The notes under the pieces were generated by a model. It ran no database searches and had not been told where the DNA came from. It saw only the letters and a program-made list of their open reading frames with translations. Position numbers and translations under genes: made by a program. From an uncultured bacterium (GTDB lineage Bacteria > Planctomycetota > UBA1135 > GCA-002686595), in NCBI GenBank assembly GCA_913058555.1, contig CAJXRJ010000001.1:1-39041 (forward strand): 39,041 nucleotides of DNA, given 5' to 3'. Below, in pieces: positions 8,561 through 16,187 of this stretch (positions are counted from its first letter, which is position 1; the number at the start of each line of letters is the position of its first letter).

Positions 8561-9664
8561 TCACTGGACCGGGTCTTTTTCGATCAGGCCCTTCCCAAGG
8601 GCCATCTGCGCCTTGATGGAAGTGAAGAGCGTGACATGCGACCAGTTCGACGCGATCGCATTGTCCGCGTTGTAGGGAAGGAAGACCCGGTTGCGCATTG
8701 GGCCCTCAAGGTCAGCCTCATCGACAATGGGGGCCGGGTCCTCGACCAGCTTGAGGACACCGTCCTGCCAATCGATGAGAAGCTCCAGGTCCTGGTGCCA
8801 CCGATAAGGGAGCATGCCGTCATCGAGGTCCACGCGATCCACCCTGTCAAACAGTTGCTGGAGGGAACGCCGACATTCGCGGACCAGTCCCTCCTTGGGT
8901 GAAATCACTCTTCGCTCCGCCGACGTAATGGCCGCGATCAGCCTGTCCCGACCGGCCTTGGACGTCACCACGCGGAGCATCGCCTTCACGGACTCTTCCA
9001 CATGGGTGGCCGGATTCAGGGACGTGTAGAACTTGTTGCTGACGTAGGAGCTCTGATGGGCCGAAGTCATGGCTAGCCAGAGCACGTTCATGCCAAGGCG
9101 TCCGAACTCTGGATCTCGGCTTGTGAGGAGATCCTCTGCAAACTGAACCAAACGCTCAAAGCGCGTCACCACGAGCTCCTCCTTCCCCGTCGCGGTGGCC
9201 TGGGACACCTTTAGGGCCAGCAGCATGCTGAGGTGCGTGAGGTGGCGATCAAGGCGGTGCCTCACGAACGAGATCTCCCCATCCAGACCGCCCCCCCGCT
9301 CTAGCTCCGCAAGGATGGGGCGTACCTCCGGATCTGCCAGAATCTGGTCCCGATCTGCCCACGTGAAAGTCACCGAAGTCTTCTCGAGGAAGGTGACCCC
9401 TGACGCGCCGCCGCTCCCTCTCATGCTCCCGAGGTGTGGCTTCAAGTCCATGGCGGCGCGAACCCACGTCCCGAGCCGCTTTGCCAGCTCAGGGTCGTGA
9501 TCGGACGCAGGGAGGAAGCGCGCCTCAAGGTCCGCTGTCCGCTCGTCGAGCATCGCGGCGAAAGCCTCCTTGCTCACGCTGCGGTACCCGAGGGATAGCC
9601 AGAAGATCAGCCCAGCCGCAAGGATCCCCGTCCCCATCGCCACCCGTTGCAGTATCGCACCCAT
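8561..9664 (-). CDS. array paralogue 5 (last transcribed): single-pass membrane protein, unknown family
   Basis: 367 residues from the ATG at 9664. The open frame extends upstream through the 12-base tandem repeat, but only this start matches the other family members. The N-terminal helix (LQRVAMGTGILAAGLIFWLSLGYR) is a signal anchor, followed by an all-helical domain. Family signatures seen here: LDERTADLE at about 40, ADRDQIL near 108, FERLVQFAEDLLTSRDPEFGRLG in the middle (short motifs FERL and AEDLL), GRDRLIAAITSAER, and HQDLELLIDWQDGVLKLVEDP near the C-terminus. It is the most downstream gene of the leftward array, separated from the previous one by 119 bases that include the repeat at 9727-9774. 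It extends past the shared C-terminal motif with an aromatic/Asn-rich tail. No enzymatic motif recognised. Confidence 0.75.
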   Translation of the reverse strand: MGAILQRVAMGTGILAAGLIFWLSLGYRSVSKEAFAAMLDERTADLEARFLPASDHDPELAKRLGTWVRAAMDLKPHLGSMRGSGGASGVTFLEKTSVTFTWADRDQILADPEVRPILAELERGGGLDGEISFVRHRLDRHLTHLSMLLALKVSQATATGKEELVVTRFERLVQFAEDLLTSRDPEFGRLGMNVLWLAMTSAHQSSYVSNKFYTSLNPATHVEESVKAMLRVVTSKAGRDRLIAAITSAERRVISPKEGLVRECRRSLQQLFDRVDRVDLDDGMLPYRWHQDLELLIDWQDGVLKLVEDPAPIVDEADLEGPMRNRVFLPYNADNAIASNWSHVTLFTSIKAQMALGKGLIEKDPVQ

Positions 9665-9726
9665 CGAGGAGAGATCGTACACGAGAGCCAGAACGCTGCC
9701 GCCGGCCGTGCCGGCAGCCGTGCCGC

Positions 9727-9774
9727 CAATTGGGCCGGCAATTGGGCATGCAATTGGGCATGCAATTGGGCATG
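9727..9774. repeat. four tandem copies of a 12-base repeat
   Basis: Four head-to-tail copies of CAATTGGGCATG; the first copy ends CCGG instead of CATG and the other three are identical. The unit contains two palindromes (CAATTG and, across the junction, GCATGC), so adjacent copies can fold: 9756-9763 pairs with 9770-9777 over 8 bases. It lies in the 119-base spacer between the fourth and fifth array genes, 7-10 bases after the stop of the fourth. It could act as an attenuating hairpin or simply be a slippage-prone minisatellite. Confidence 0.85.
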
Positions 9775-9783
9775 CCCGCTCCC

Positions 9784-10893
9784 CTAAGGCACTTTGCCCG
9801 CAGCGATCCAGCGCATCGCCCGCGTCACGGCCCACTTCGTGTCTGAATGGGCGACCACGGAGGGCCAGCTCGATCCGGCAGCGGCCCGAGCTCGTTTCGG
9901 AAGAGCTCGGCGCCATACCTCCATGGGCGTGTGGTTCCCCACGGCGCCCCCGTTGGGGGGGGCTGGCATGCGCTCGAGGGCGGCGTTCTGCCATTCGATG
10001 AGAGCCTCGAGATCCTGTAGGCAGGCGTAGGGAAACTCTGTCGCGCCTGGATGCTCTTCACCGGCGTCCCGAAGCATGCGCTCCATCGACCATTGGAAGT
10101 CGAGAATCATCCTCCCCCGGGAGGTTGGCAGCCACGCCTCCGCGTTCTCCATGGCGGCCATCAACCTGGCTCGATCCCCCTCAGAACGAACCACCCGAAG
10201 CAGGTTCGCGATCGCCAACTTCATGTACGGCAAGCGCCTACCAGGGGCAGGAAGGCCCATCTGCCTGAACTTGTTTTCGCTCGGCGAAGTCAACGCCAGG
10301 ATCATCGCGTCTGTTCCCAGGCGCACCAGCTCCGGCTCCCGCGTCGCCAAAAGATCCTCCGCCAGACGCAGCATCGTCTCCATGCCGTCCATCACCTGAA
10401 TCGCATCCCCGCGCTCCGCGCCCTGGAAGATGTAGAAACCAAGCCCAGTGCAAAGAAGAGCGAGGCCCTCTTGGGCAGTCCTGCCCTTGGCAATGGCAGC
10501 ATGATCCGCCGTCGGCTCCCCGCTCAACTCGTCCACGGCCCGCTGGATCTCCAGGTTCTGGAGCAGCACGTGGAGCCTGTAGCGGTGCATTGGGCGCGAC
10601 TTGACGCCCACCATGAAAGCGGGCACGCCCTGGGAGTCCACGTCCCCGTCACTTCCCTTCGATAGCGCAAGCACTCGCTGCCCCACCGAGAAGGCAGCCG
10701 CCAATCGACTCGCCCGTCCCGGATCCTCCGCAGGATCCCGCGCCAGCAGAGCCCCGAGCTCCACGCGGCGCTCGTCGAGTCGCGCCATGAAGTGCTCCCG
10801 GGTCACATGCCGATTCGCGATCGCAGCCACGAGCAAGGCGCCGGCCGCCAGGAAACCGATGGCCGTGACCGCCTTGGGGATCGTCTTTCCCAC
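9784..10893 (-). CDS. array paralogue 4: single-pass membrane protein, unknown family
   Basis: 369 residues using the GTG at 10893. This start is chosen because (V/M)GKTIPKAVTAIGF aligns with MGKTLIRIATWAGI of the preceding paralogue. The frame is open much further upstream, but that stretch overlaps the coding region of the preceding gene. N-terminal anchor helix about 5-28, then the family pattern: LDERRVELG near 40, METMLRLAEDLLATREPELVRLG in the middle (key parts RLAEDLL and REPELVRLG), DRARLMAAMENAEAWLPTSRG, and LQDLEALIEWQNAALERMP. It is the copy whose central region is closest to paralogue 5 (AEDLLxSR/TREPExxRLG). Function unknown. Confidence 0.75.
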   Translation of the reverse strand: MGKTIPKAVTAIGFLAAGALLVAAIANRHVTREHFMARLDERRVELGALLARDPAEDPGRASRLAAAFSVGQRVLALSKGSDGDVDSQGVPAFMVGVKSRPMHRYRLHVLLQNLEIQRAVDELSGEPTADHAAIAKGRTAQEGLALLCTGLGFYIFQGAERGDAIQVMDGMETMLRLAEDLLATREPELVRLGTDAMILALTSPSENKFRQMGLPAPGRRLPYMKLAIANLLRVVRSEGDRARLMAAMENAEAWLPTSRGRMILDFQWSMERMLRDAGEEHPGATEFPYACLQDLEALIEWQNAALERMPAPPNGGAVGNHTPMEVWRRALPKRARAAAGSSWPSVVAHSDTKWAVTRAMRWIAAGKVP

Positions 10894-10940
10894 GGTGACA
10901 GGTCTTAGGAACAATGGGGATTGGCTGGCCGCAGCACTTT

Positions 10941-12038
10941 CTAGCGAGCCCCATCCATGAGGGCCTTGACGCTGCTGACTCGCATCTGAATCAGACCGAA
11001 GGCGCGTTCCACGAAGAACGGACCGACGACGATCTCTTTCTCCTCGCCTTTGGCGGCATTCACTTCTCCAATGAGCCCGTTGCTGAACAGCTGAAGGGTC
11101 TGTTGCGATCCTTCGTCCATGGCCTCTCGGAAACGTTCGTGCAGCTCGATCGAGGCTTCTACCGCGTCCACCCATTGAATGGGCACGCCATCGGAATGAT
11201 CCCTTTCCGCAGCAATCAGCAGGCCGGCGAGCGTTCGGCGAGACTTCAGTCGCCATATCTCTCTTCGCTCTGGCGTGGCTGCGACCAGCAGGTCGAGGGC
11301 GAATCGGAGCCGGTCCCTGGATTCGGGTTTGGTGAGCGCCGCCATAACCCTTCCTTCCTCGAGTTGGTCCTGAACGAGCGTGGCCTGACGCATTGGCCCC
11401 ACCGAGCCCAAGACCATGGATCGGTCCGCGGCACGGAACGCACCGTGGAAGGCCGCCTCCCCCAGCACCCACATGTTTGGATCCTGCTCCCCCATGAGGT
11501 CCGTGGCCAGCTGCATGAGAGCTTGCAAGTCCAGGAGGACACGTTGTTCCGCTCCGTCCTCGATCGCGAGCGACAGATCGAGGCAAAGGACGTCGATGGC
11601 CGCGAGGATTTGATCATTCGGCCCGGCGGTCGCAGCCTCCGTCAGCGGCGCCACTTCGCGACGTTCGAGATAGCTCTGAACATGGACGGCCACCCGTGGG
11701 TCGCCAAGGATGATGGCACGGTCCGCTGGCGTGAGCGGATCGCCTGCGGAAGCGAATCGCTCCGCCGCCAAGCGATCGAGCGCCACACGGAGCTCCGACC
11801 CATCGTCTCCAAATGCCAGGTGCGCACCAAGCCGCGCCGCGGCGGCGAGGCGGGCCGCCCGCTCAGGCTCCACGGCCGGCCGGGCCCCGCGCATCGCGTC
11901 AAGCTCGACGATGCGCTTCTCCAGCCGCTCCCGGAACTCTTCGGGCGGGACAAGCCTCTTCGAGTAGGCGAGCCACATGATGGCGCACGCGCCGAGAATC
12001 CCGGCCCACGTGGCGATTCGGATGAGTGTCTTTCCCAT
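10941..12038 (-). CDS. array paralogue 3: single-pass membrane protein, unknown family
   Basis: 365 residues, ATG at 12038. Anchor helix about 5-25 (IRIATWAGILGACAIMWLAY), then LEKRIVELD near 40, PADRAIILGDPRV near 108 (equivalent of ADRDQILADPEV in paralogue 5), LQALMQLATDLMGEQDPNMWVLG, and near the end VDAVEASIELHERFREAMDEG in place of the LEDLEALIEWQ motif. This is the most diverged copy: it lacks the IEWQ signature and the long tail is different (GEEKEIVVGPFFVERAF). It starts 18 bases after the stop of paralogue 2, consistent with one transcript. Function unknown. Confidence 0.75.
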   Translation of the reverse strand: MGKTLIRIATWAGILGACAIMWLAYSKRLVPPEEFRERLEKRIVELDAMRGARPAVEPERAARLAAAARLGAHLAFGDDGSELRVALDRLAAERFASAGDPLTPADRAIILGDPRVAVHVQSYLERREVAPLTEAATAGPNDQILAAIDVLCLDLSLAIEDGAEQRVLLDLQALMQLATDLMGEQDPNMWVLGEAAFHGAFRAADRSMVLGSVGPMRQATLVQDQLEEGRVMAALTKPESRDRLRFALDLLVAATPERREIWRLKSRRTLAGLLIAAERDHSDGVPIQWVDAVEASIELHERFREAMDEGSQQTLQLFSNGLIGEVNAAKGEEKEIVVGPFFVERAFGLIQMRVSSVKALMDGAR

Positions 12039-12056
12039 AGCAATAGAGGCCGAGCC

Positions 12057-13175
12057 TCAGTCCACCTTACCGGAGAGGATCCAGCGTTTGACGCGGGAGG
12101 ATTCGACCTGGGTCCCTTTGAATGCGGCGATGGAGCCCCAAAGGGTGGTCGCCGCTGACCGAGCCATCGAAGGCAGTTTGGTGGCTTGGCTCTTGGCCTC
12201 GGCGAAGGCGGACCGTTTGGCGACGAATCCGGGTTCATCGATCATCGCCAGAACCTTGTCCTGCCACTCGATCAGGGCTTCGAGATCTTCCAGCCGCGCC
12301 CGCGGAACGGGGTTTCCGGGCCCGTGCTCCAAGTCGACCAGCTGCCCCATCGCGTCCACGCTCCCGAGGAATCCCGAGAGAACGACCTGTCGAGCCGTAG
12401 GCAGCTGACCTTCTGCACGCTCAATGGCGGCGACGAGCCGCTTGCGACCCTCGGGGGAGCTCACCACCTCGAGGAGTTTCTCCACCGACGTCTTTTCAAA
12501 CCACTCGATGGGGAAAGGGTTGACGTGCTCGGCTGCGACCCGCTCGGTCGCCTTGGCGGAAGTCAGCGCTGCTGAGAGCGTCATGCTGCCGCAGAGTTTG
12601 AGGATGAGGTCGCTGCTTCCGAGCGCGTCGTAACTCAGGTTGGTCAGGGCTTCAAATGCCATGACCGTACCCTGTTCGTCGCCCCGGTCCGCGGCCTGGC
12701 TCACGACCAAGGAGAGATAGTCTCGGACAAAGGAGATCTCGTTGACCGGCAGTTTGTCGGCCAACGCGGCGTCTCGCTCGGAGGGCTCCAGCAGATCGAA
12801 CCCGGCCACGCTGAGGCGAAGGTCCACATGGGGCAAGATCATGTCCCGATCCGCCGCCGAGAATTTTGCGCCAGCGTCCTCGCCCAGATGCCGCCTGTTG
12901 AGCGCTATGGCGAGGGCGGAACCCGTTCCTTCCTCGCCATATTCAAAGTCGCGAATCCGAGCCCCGATCACGACCACCATCGCGAGTCGTTTCGCCATCT
13001 CGGGATCGGCGGCGACGCCCCTCGTTCGCTGGAGGTGCAACTCTGCGATCCGTCCGTGGAGCCGCCCCGTGAATTCTTCTGAGCTCACGGTTCGGCTGGC
13101 CATCGCGAACCAGACCAGAATGCCAGCGGCAAGGATTCCGAGGCCGGTCGCTACGCGTTGCATCATCGAATGCAT
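12057..13175 (-). CDS. array paralogue 2: single-pass membrane protein, unknown family
   Basis: 372 residues from the ATG at 13175. An ATG pair at 13166/13163 is an attractive alternative because AGGA lies 8 bases upstream of 13166. The anchor helix (QRVATGLGILAAGILVWFAMASR) closely resembles that of paralogue 5. Family signatures: RLHGRIAELH near 40, SAADRDMILPH near 110, AADRGDEQGTVMAFEALTNLSYDAL, SPEGRKRLVAAIERAEGQLPTAR and LEDLEALIEWQDKVLAMIDEPG near the C-terminus. The tail after the signature ends in a charged helix with RWILSGKVD, similar to RWIAAGMVD and RWIAAGKVP of paralogues 1 and 4. Begins 18 bases after the stop of paralogue 1. Confidence 0.8.
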   Translation of the reverse strand: MHSMMQRVATGLGILAAGILVWFAMASRTVSSEEFTGRLHGRIAELHLQRTRGVAADPEMAKRLAMVVVIGARIRDFEYGEEGTGSALAIALNRRHLGEDAGAKFSAADRDMILPHVDLRLSVAGFDLLEPSERDAALADKLPVNEISFVRDYLSLVVSQAADRGDEQGTVMAFEALTNLSYDALGSSDLILKLCGSMTLSAALTSAKATERVAAEHVNPFPIEWFEKTSVEKLLEVVSSPEGRKRLVAAIERAEGQLPTARQVVLSGFLGSVDAMGQLVDLEHGPGNPVPRARLEDLEALIEWQDKVLAMIDEPGFVAKRSAFAEAKSQATKLPSMARSAATTLWGSIAAFKGTQVESSRVKRWILSGKVD

Positions 13176-13193
13176 CCTAGTGGAGACCTGCAG

Positions 13194-14306
13194 TCAGTCC
13201 ACCATGCCGGCGGCGATCCAGCGTTTCGCACGTTCGCCGAGCTCGTTCGTTTCCTCGAATTCCCGCGCTGCCACCCAGGGGAGGCCATCTCCGATTCGCG
13301 CGCTCCGGGACAGGCGACGGTGCGCGCGATCGGAGGCCTCGGAGAGCTCTTTTGAAAGCTGGAATCCGGGCTCCTCGGTCCTCTTGAGCTCCTCGCCCTG
13401 CCACAGGATGAGCTCCTCCAAACCCTCCAACCAGCGACCGGGGATGAGCTCGGCCCCATGGCACTTCGCGTCGACGTCGCGCTGGTGGTAATAGGCGGAC
13501 ATGAGGAAGCCGAAGATGGCGCCGTCCCTCGCCGTCGGGATCCAGGCTTGCGTCCGCTCGATCGCTGCGGCCAATCGGGCTCGGCCTTCCTCCGATGGAA
13601 CCGCGCCGAGCATCCGCTCCATCGACGGCGCCATGAAAGCAGCCTCTTCATCGGGGCCATTGAAGCCTTTGTCCACCCGCTCCACCTCGCCGGCGGAGCG
13701 AATAGCCGTTCGGAAAGCGTAGGTGCCCGCGTAGGCGAGCTCGGGGGTTCGGCGCTCGAAGCAATCCTCGGCCAGCAACATCAGGCGCTCGAACCCGCCC
13801 ACGATGGCGGGCTCGTCTCCTCGGTCAACGGCGAAAGAGATCATGAGGGCCAAGTACTCGGCCAGTGCCCGAAGGTCGAACTCCACCACGGTGTCGATCC
13901 TCTTGCCATGGAAGACGGGCTCGCCCCCTCGGGAGAGCTGCTCGATGGCACCCAAGACTTCCGGGTGAACCAGGATCAGCTCTCGGTCCGCCTCCCCAAA
14001 GGCCTCGTGCCTGATACCGAACTTACGGCCCAGGGCCACTGCGAGCCGATGGCTCGCTTGGGACTCGGTGTTCTCGAAGGTGCGGAGCCTGGCACCGACT
14101 GCGATCGAAAGGGCGATGCGATCTTCGCGGTTGAGATCAGTATCCGAGGGGTGGGAGAGCATGCGGTTGAGCTCGGCTCGCCGCTCGTCGAACCGCCCAA
14201 CGAAGTCATCCATCCTCACCTTTGGTTTCGACGTGGCGAACCAGATGACGGCGATGGTGGCCAAGAGGGCGAGCGCCATGGCAGCGCGCTGGAAGGTCTT
14301 GCTCAA
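13194..14306 (-). CDS. array paralogue 1 (first transcribed): single-pass membrane protein, unknown family
   Basis: 370 residues. The start is a TTG at 14306: no ATG or GTG lies in frame upstream, and from here the sequence SKTFQRAAMALALLATIAVIWFA gives the anchor helix seen in all five copies. A GGAG lies only two bases before the TTG, an unusually short spacing. Signatures: FDERRAELN near 40, GEADRELILVHPEV near 110, AVDRGDEPAIVGGFERLMLLAEDCFERRTPEL, SEEGRARLAAAIERTQAWIPTAR, LEGLEELILWQGEELKRTEEPG, and a terminal AKRWIAAGMVD. It is the promoter-proximal gene of the array. A hairpin at 14351-14382 separates it from the fasciclin gene upstream. Function unknown. Confidence 0.8.
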   Translation of the reverse strand: MSKTFQRAAMALALLATIAVIWFATSKPKVRMDDFVGRFDERRAELNRMLSHPSDTDLNREDRIALSIAVGARLRTFENTESQASHRLAVALGRKFGIRHEAFGEADRELILVHPEVLGAIEQLSRGGEPVFHGKRIDTVVEFDLRALAEYLALMISFAVDRGDEPAIVGGFERLMLLAEDCFERRTPELAYAGTYAFRTAIRSAGEVERVDKGFNGPDEEAAFMAPSMERMLGAVPSEEGRARLAAAIERTQAWIPTARDGAIFGFLMSAYYHQRDVDAKCHGAELIPGRWLEGLEELILWQGEELKRTEEPGFQLSKELSEASDRAHRRLSRSARIGDGLPWVAAREFEETNELGERAKRWIAAGMVD

Positions 14307-14350
14307 AGCTCCGCCAGGGTACGAAAGCTCCCGAAGAGAGGGCCAATAGA

Positions 14351-14382
14351 AGGAAGGCCGCAGCGATGGCTGCGGCCTTCCT
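14351..14382 (-). terminator. 13-bp perfect hairpin upstream of the paralogue array
   Basis: Arms 14351-14363 and 14370-14382 are perfect complements with a 6-base loop. It lies between the fasciclin-PDZ gene (leftward, stop at 14445) and the first array gene, so it probably ends the fasciclin transcript. A U-run after it on the leftward strand is not evident. A smaller hairpin (arms 14411-14417 and 14424-14430, loop of 6) lies 15 bases after the fasciclin stop and could share this role. Confidence 0.55.
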
Positions 14383-14444
14383 CCCTCAGACGGGTTCGCT
14401 GAATGACGCCGCCCCTGTTGCGTCAGGGGCCTGCGATAGGCCGA

Positions 14445-15257
14445 CTAGTGGTCCTCGGCCCCGACCTTGCTCGAAATGCGGACCTTCTTGCCCCGGCGGA
14501 GGATGTCCAGGCGGACTTCGCCGCCGAAGCCGACGTCTTCCTTGATCTGACGGATCGCGTCCTGGGTGGCCTTTTTGTCGTTGATGGACACGATCAGGTC
14601 ATAGCTCAAGAGCCCAGCCTTCTCAGCTTCGCTGCCCTTGGTGACCTCCGTCACGAGCAGGCACTGGTTGCGGTCGACGCCGAGGTAATTCGCGAGCTGC
14701 TCGCCAGGCTTGTCCGAGAAGAATCCGATGACGAGGCGGCCTGCGGGCTTCGGAGCCTCGGGAATCAGGACCTGGTCGATGACGTGGATCACGCCGTTCG
14801 ACGCGAGGACGTCGTTGGCGATCACGTTGACTTCGCCGTTGATGCGCAGGCGGCCGCCGACGAGGGCGAAAGACACTTCTTGGCCCATGAGGGTCGGGGC
14901 GCTACCCGCCTTGAGGGCATCGGAGGCCATCACGGAGCCGGCGATCACGTGGTACTTCAGGATGCGGGCCAGGGACTCCTTGTTCTCGGGGCGCAGGAGC
15001 TCGGGGATCGCGTCGCCGAGCTTGGCGAAGGCCTCGTCCGTGGGGGCCAGGACCGTCAGGGGGCCCTTGCCGACGAGGGGCTCCACGAGGCCTGCTGCCT
15101 TGGCGGCGGCGAGGAGCGTCTTGAAGTTGCCGGCGGACTTAGCCGTCTCGACGATGTTCTCGGCCTGGGACGGGGTGTGGTCAGCCGTCGTCGCGGAGGC
15201 GCCGACGGGCAGGGTCAGGGCCAGGGCGGCGAGGGAGAGCGAGGTGAGGAGTTTCAT
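14445..15257 (-). CDS. secreted fasciclin (FAS1) domain protein fused to a PDZ domain
   Basis: 270 residues. The ATG at 15257 is chosen because it begins a classical signal peptide (MKLLTSLSLAALALTLPVGASA); the frame also has an ATG at 15326, which would add 23 residues without signal-peptide character. Residues about 35-165 form a FAS1 domain with both conserved boxes: LTVLAPTDEAFAKLG (box 1) and ILKYHVIAGSVM followed by NGVIHVIDQVLIP (box 2). Residues about 180-265 look like a PDZ domain: CLLVTEVTKGSEAEKAGLLSYDLIVSIND, with the G-L-x-x-x-D-x-I-x-x-I pattern of bacterial PDZ modules. FAS1 domains mediate extracellular adhesion. The PDZ suggests peptide or C-terminus recognition outside the membrane. 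Related to the two-domain fasciclin at 36749-37717. Confidence 0.9.
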   Translation of the reverse strand: MKLLTSLSLAALALTLPVGASATTADHTPSQAENIVETAKSAGNFKTLLAAAKAAGLVEPLVGKGPLTVLAPTDEAFAKLGDAIPELLRPENKESLARILKYHVIAGSVMASDALKAGSAPTLMGQEVSFALVGGRLRINGEVNVIANDVLASNGVIHVIDQVLIPEAPKPAGRLVIGFFSDKPGEQLANYLGVDRNQCLLVTEVTKGSEAEKAGLLSYDLIVSINDKKATQDAIRQIKEDVGFGGEVRLDILRRGKKVRISSKVGAEDH

Positions 15258-15291
15258 CTTGGAGTAGGGCCGTAGTTCGAGGGATGTATCT

Positions 15292-15301
15292 GGGGGGGGG
15301 G
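15292..15301. repeat. run of ten G in the fasciclin upstream region
   Basis: Ten consecutive G on the plus strand, 35-44 bases before the chosen fasciclin-PDZ start. Homopolymers of this length in a promoter region can vary by slippage and alter promoter spacing; they are also prone to sequencing error. The rest of the divergent spacer (15258-15510) shows no other feature I can support. Confidence 0.7.
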
Positions 15302-15510
15302 CGGCCCCTGGGCTCAAACGGGTCATGCAGGTAACCTTCGATCCCGGGGACGAGCATGCATTCGCCCCTTGGACGCTACACGGATCCGGAAGAACGCGCT
15401 CCGTTCCGAAAAGCCTGTGTGTGCGCCCAGAAAGCCCGCCGCGGACCCCATGGGAACCCTCGCACGAATCAGACCGAGAGGGCGGGCGCCGGATCTGTCA
15501 CCATAGGGTC

Positions 15511-16173
15511 ATGGCATGGACCGAACGACGGGAGGGCTGGACCGACGAGGACGTGGCATCGGACTACGACGCCCGGCGCTTCGCCGGCCCGATGCAGCGG
15601 CGCAAGCACGCCAACGACGCGCGGCTGGTGAGGGGCCTGCTCGCACGGGTGGGCGCCGGCCTGCACGTCCTCGACGCCCCCACGGGGACGGGCCGGATGG
15701 TCCAGGATCTCCTCGCTGCCGGGCACCGGGTCACCGGGATCGATCTCTCCGAGCCGATGCTTCACCAGGCGCTTCAAAGCCCGGGCGCGGGTCCGAACGC
15801 CGGGGGATTCCGGGGCTTTCTCTCCGGCGAGATCGAGCGCCTCCCGTTTCGGGATGACGCCTTTGACGCCGTCATCAGTCTGCGCTTCCTGTTCCACGCG
15901 AAGGATCCGGAGGTGCGCGCGCGCCTGCTCGCCGAGTTCCACCGGGTCTCCCCTTGGATGATCGGCCACGTCCGATCCCGGGAGAATCTCAAACACGCCG
16001 GCCGCTGGCTCCGCAGCCATGCGGGACTCAGCCGCCGCTACCGCCCGGCCCAAGGGCGCCGCGAGCTGGCGTCGGAACTCGCGTCGTGTGGTTGGAGGCT
16101 TGTGGAGTCCACGCCGGTCAGCCGCGTGTTCTCGGACAAGGTTCTCTTCCTCGCCCAGCGCTCGGCTACGTGA
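15511..16173 (+). CDS. class I SAM-dependent methyltransferase
   Basis: 220 residues from the ATG at 15511, which places the conserved region correctly; the open frame upstream has no coding character. Core motifs: VLDAPTGTGRMVQDLL (motif I; glycine-rich SAM loop), RVTGIDLSEPML (acidic residue binding the ribose), IERLPFRDDAFDAVISLRFLFHA (motif IV, methyltransf_11 type). The last part (SRVFSDKVLFLAQR) fits the final beta strands. The substrate is not identifiable. It converges on the WaaP-like kinase; the two stop codons lie in consecutive copies of a 14-base duplication, six bases apart. Confidence 0.85.
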   Translation: MAWTERREGWTDEDVASDYDARRFAGPMQRRKHANDARLVRGLLARVGAGLHVLDAPTGTGRMVQDLLAAGHRVTGIDLSEPMLHQALQSPGAGPNAGGFRGFLSGEIERLPFRDDAFDAVISLRFLFHAKDPEVRARLLAEFHRVSPWMIGHVRSRENLKHAGRWLRSHAGLSRRYRPAQGRRELASELASCGWRLVESTPVSRVFSDKVLFLAQRSAT

Positions 16174-16187
16174 GCTCGGCTACGTGA
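16160..16187. repeat. 14-base tandem duplication at the junction of two convergent genes
   Basis: GCTCGGCTACGTGA occurs twice in immediate succession (16160-16173 and 16174-16187). The methyltransferase stop (TGA) is the end of copy one; the kinase stop (TAG on the minus strand, 16180-16182) lies in copy two. With a single copy, the two reading frames would overlap at their 3' ends. Confidence 0.9.

Noticed and set aside
9727..9774. CRISPR-like repeat
   Set aside because: The 12-base units are directly adjacent, without spacers, and far too short.
9665..9994. Longer N-terminus for array paralogue 5
   Set aside because: It would translate the 12-base repeat as a repeated A-C-P-I tetrapeptide and overlap the end of paralogue 4. 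The start at 9664 matches all other copies.
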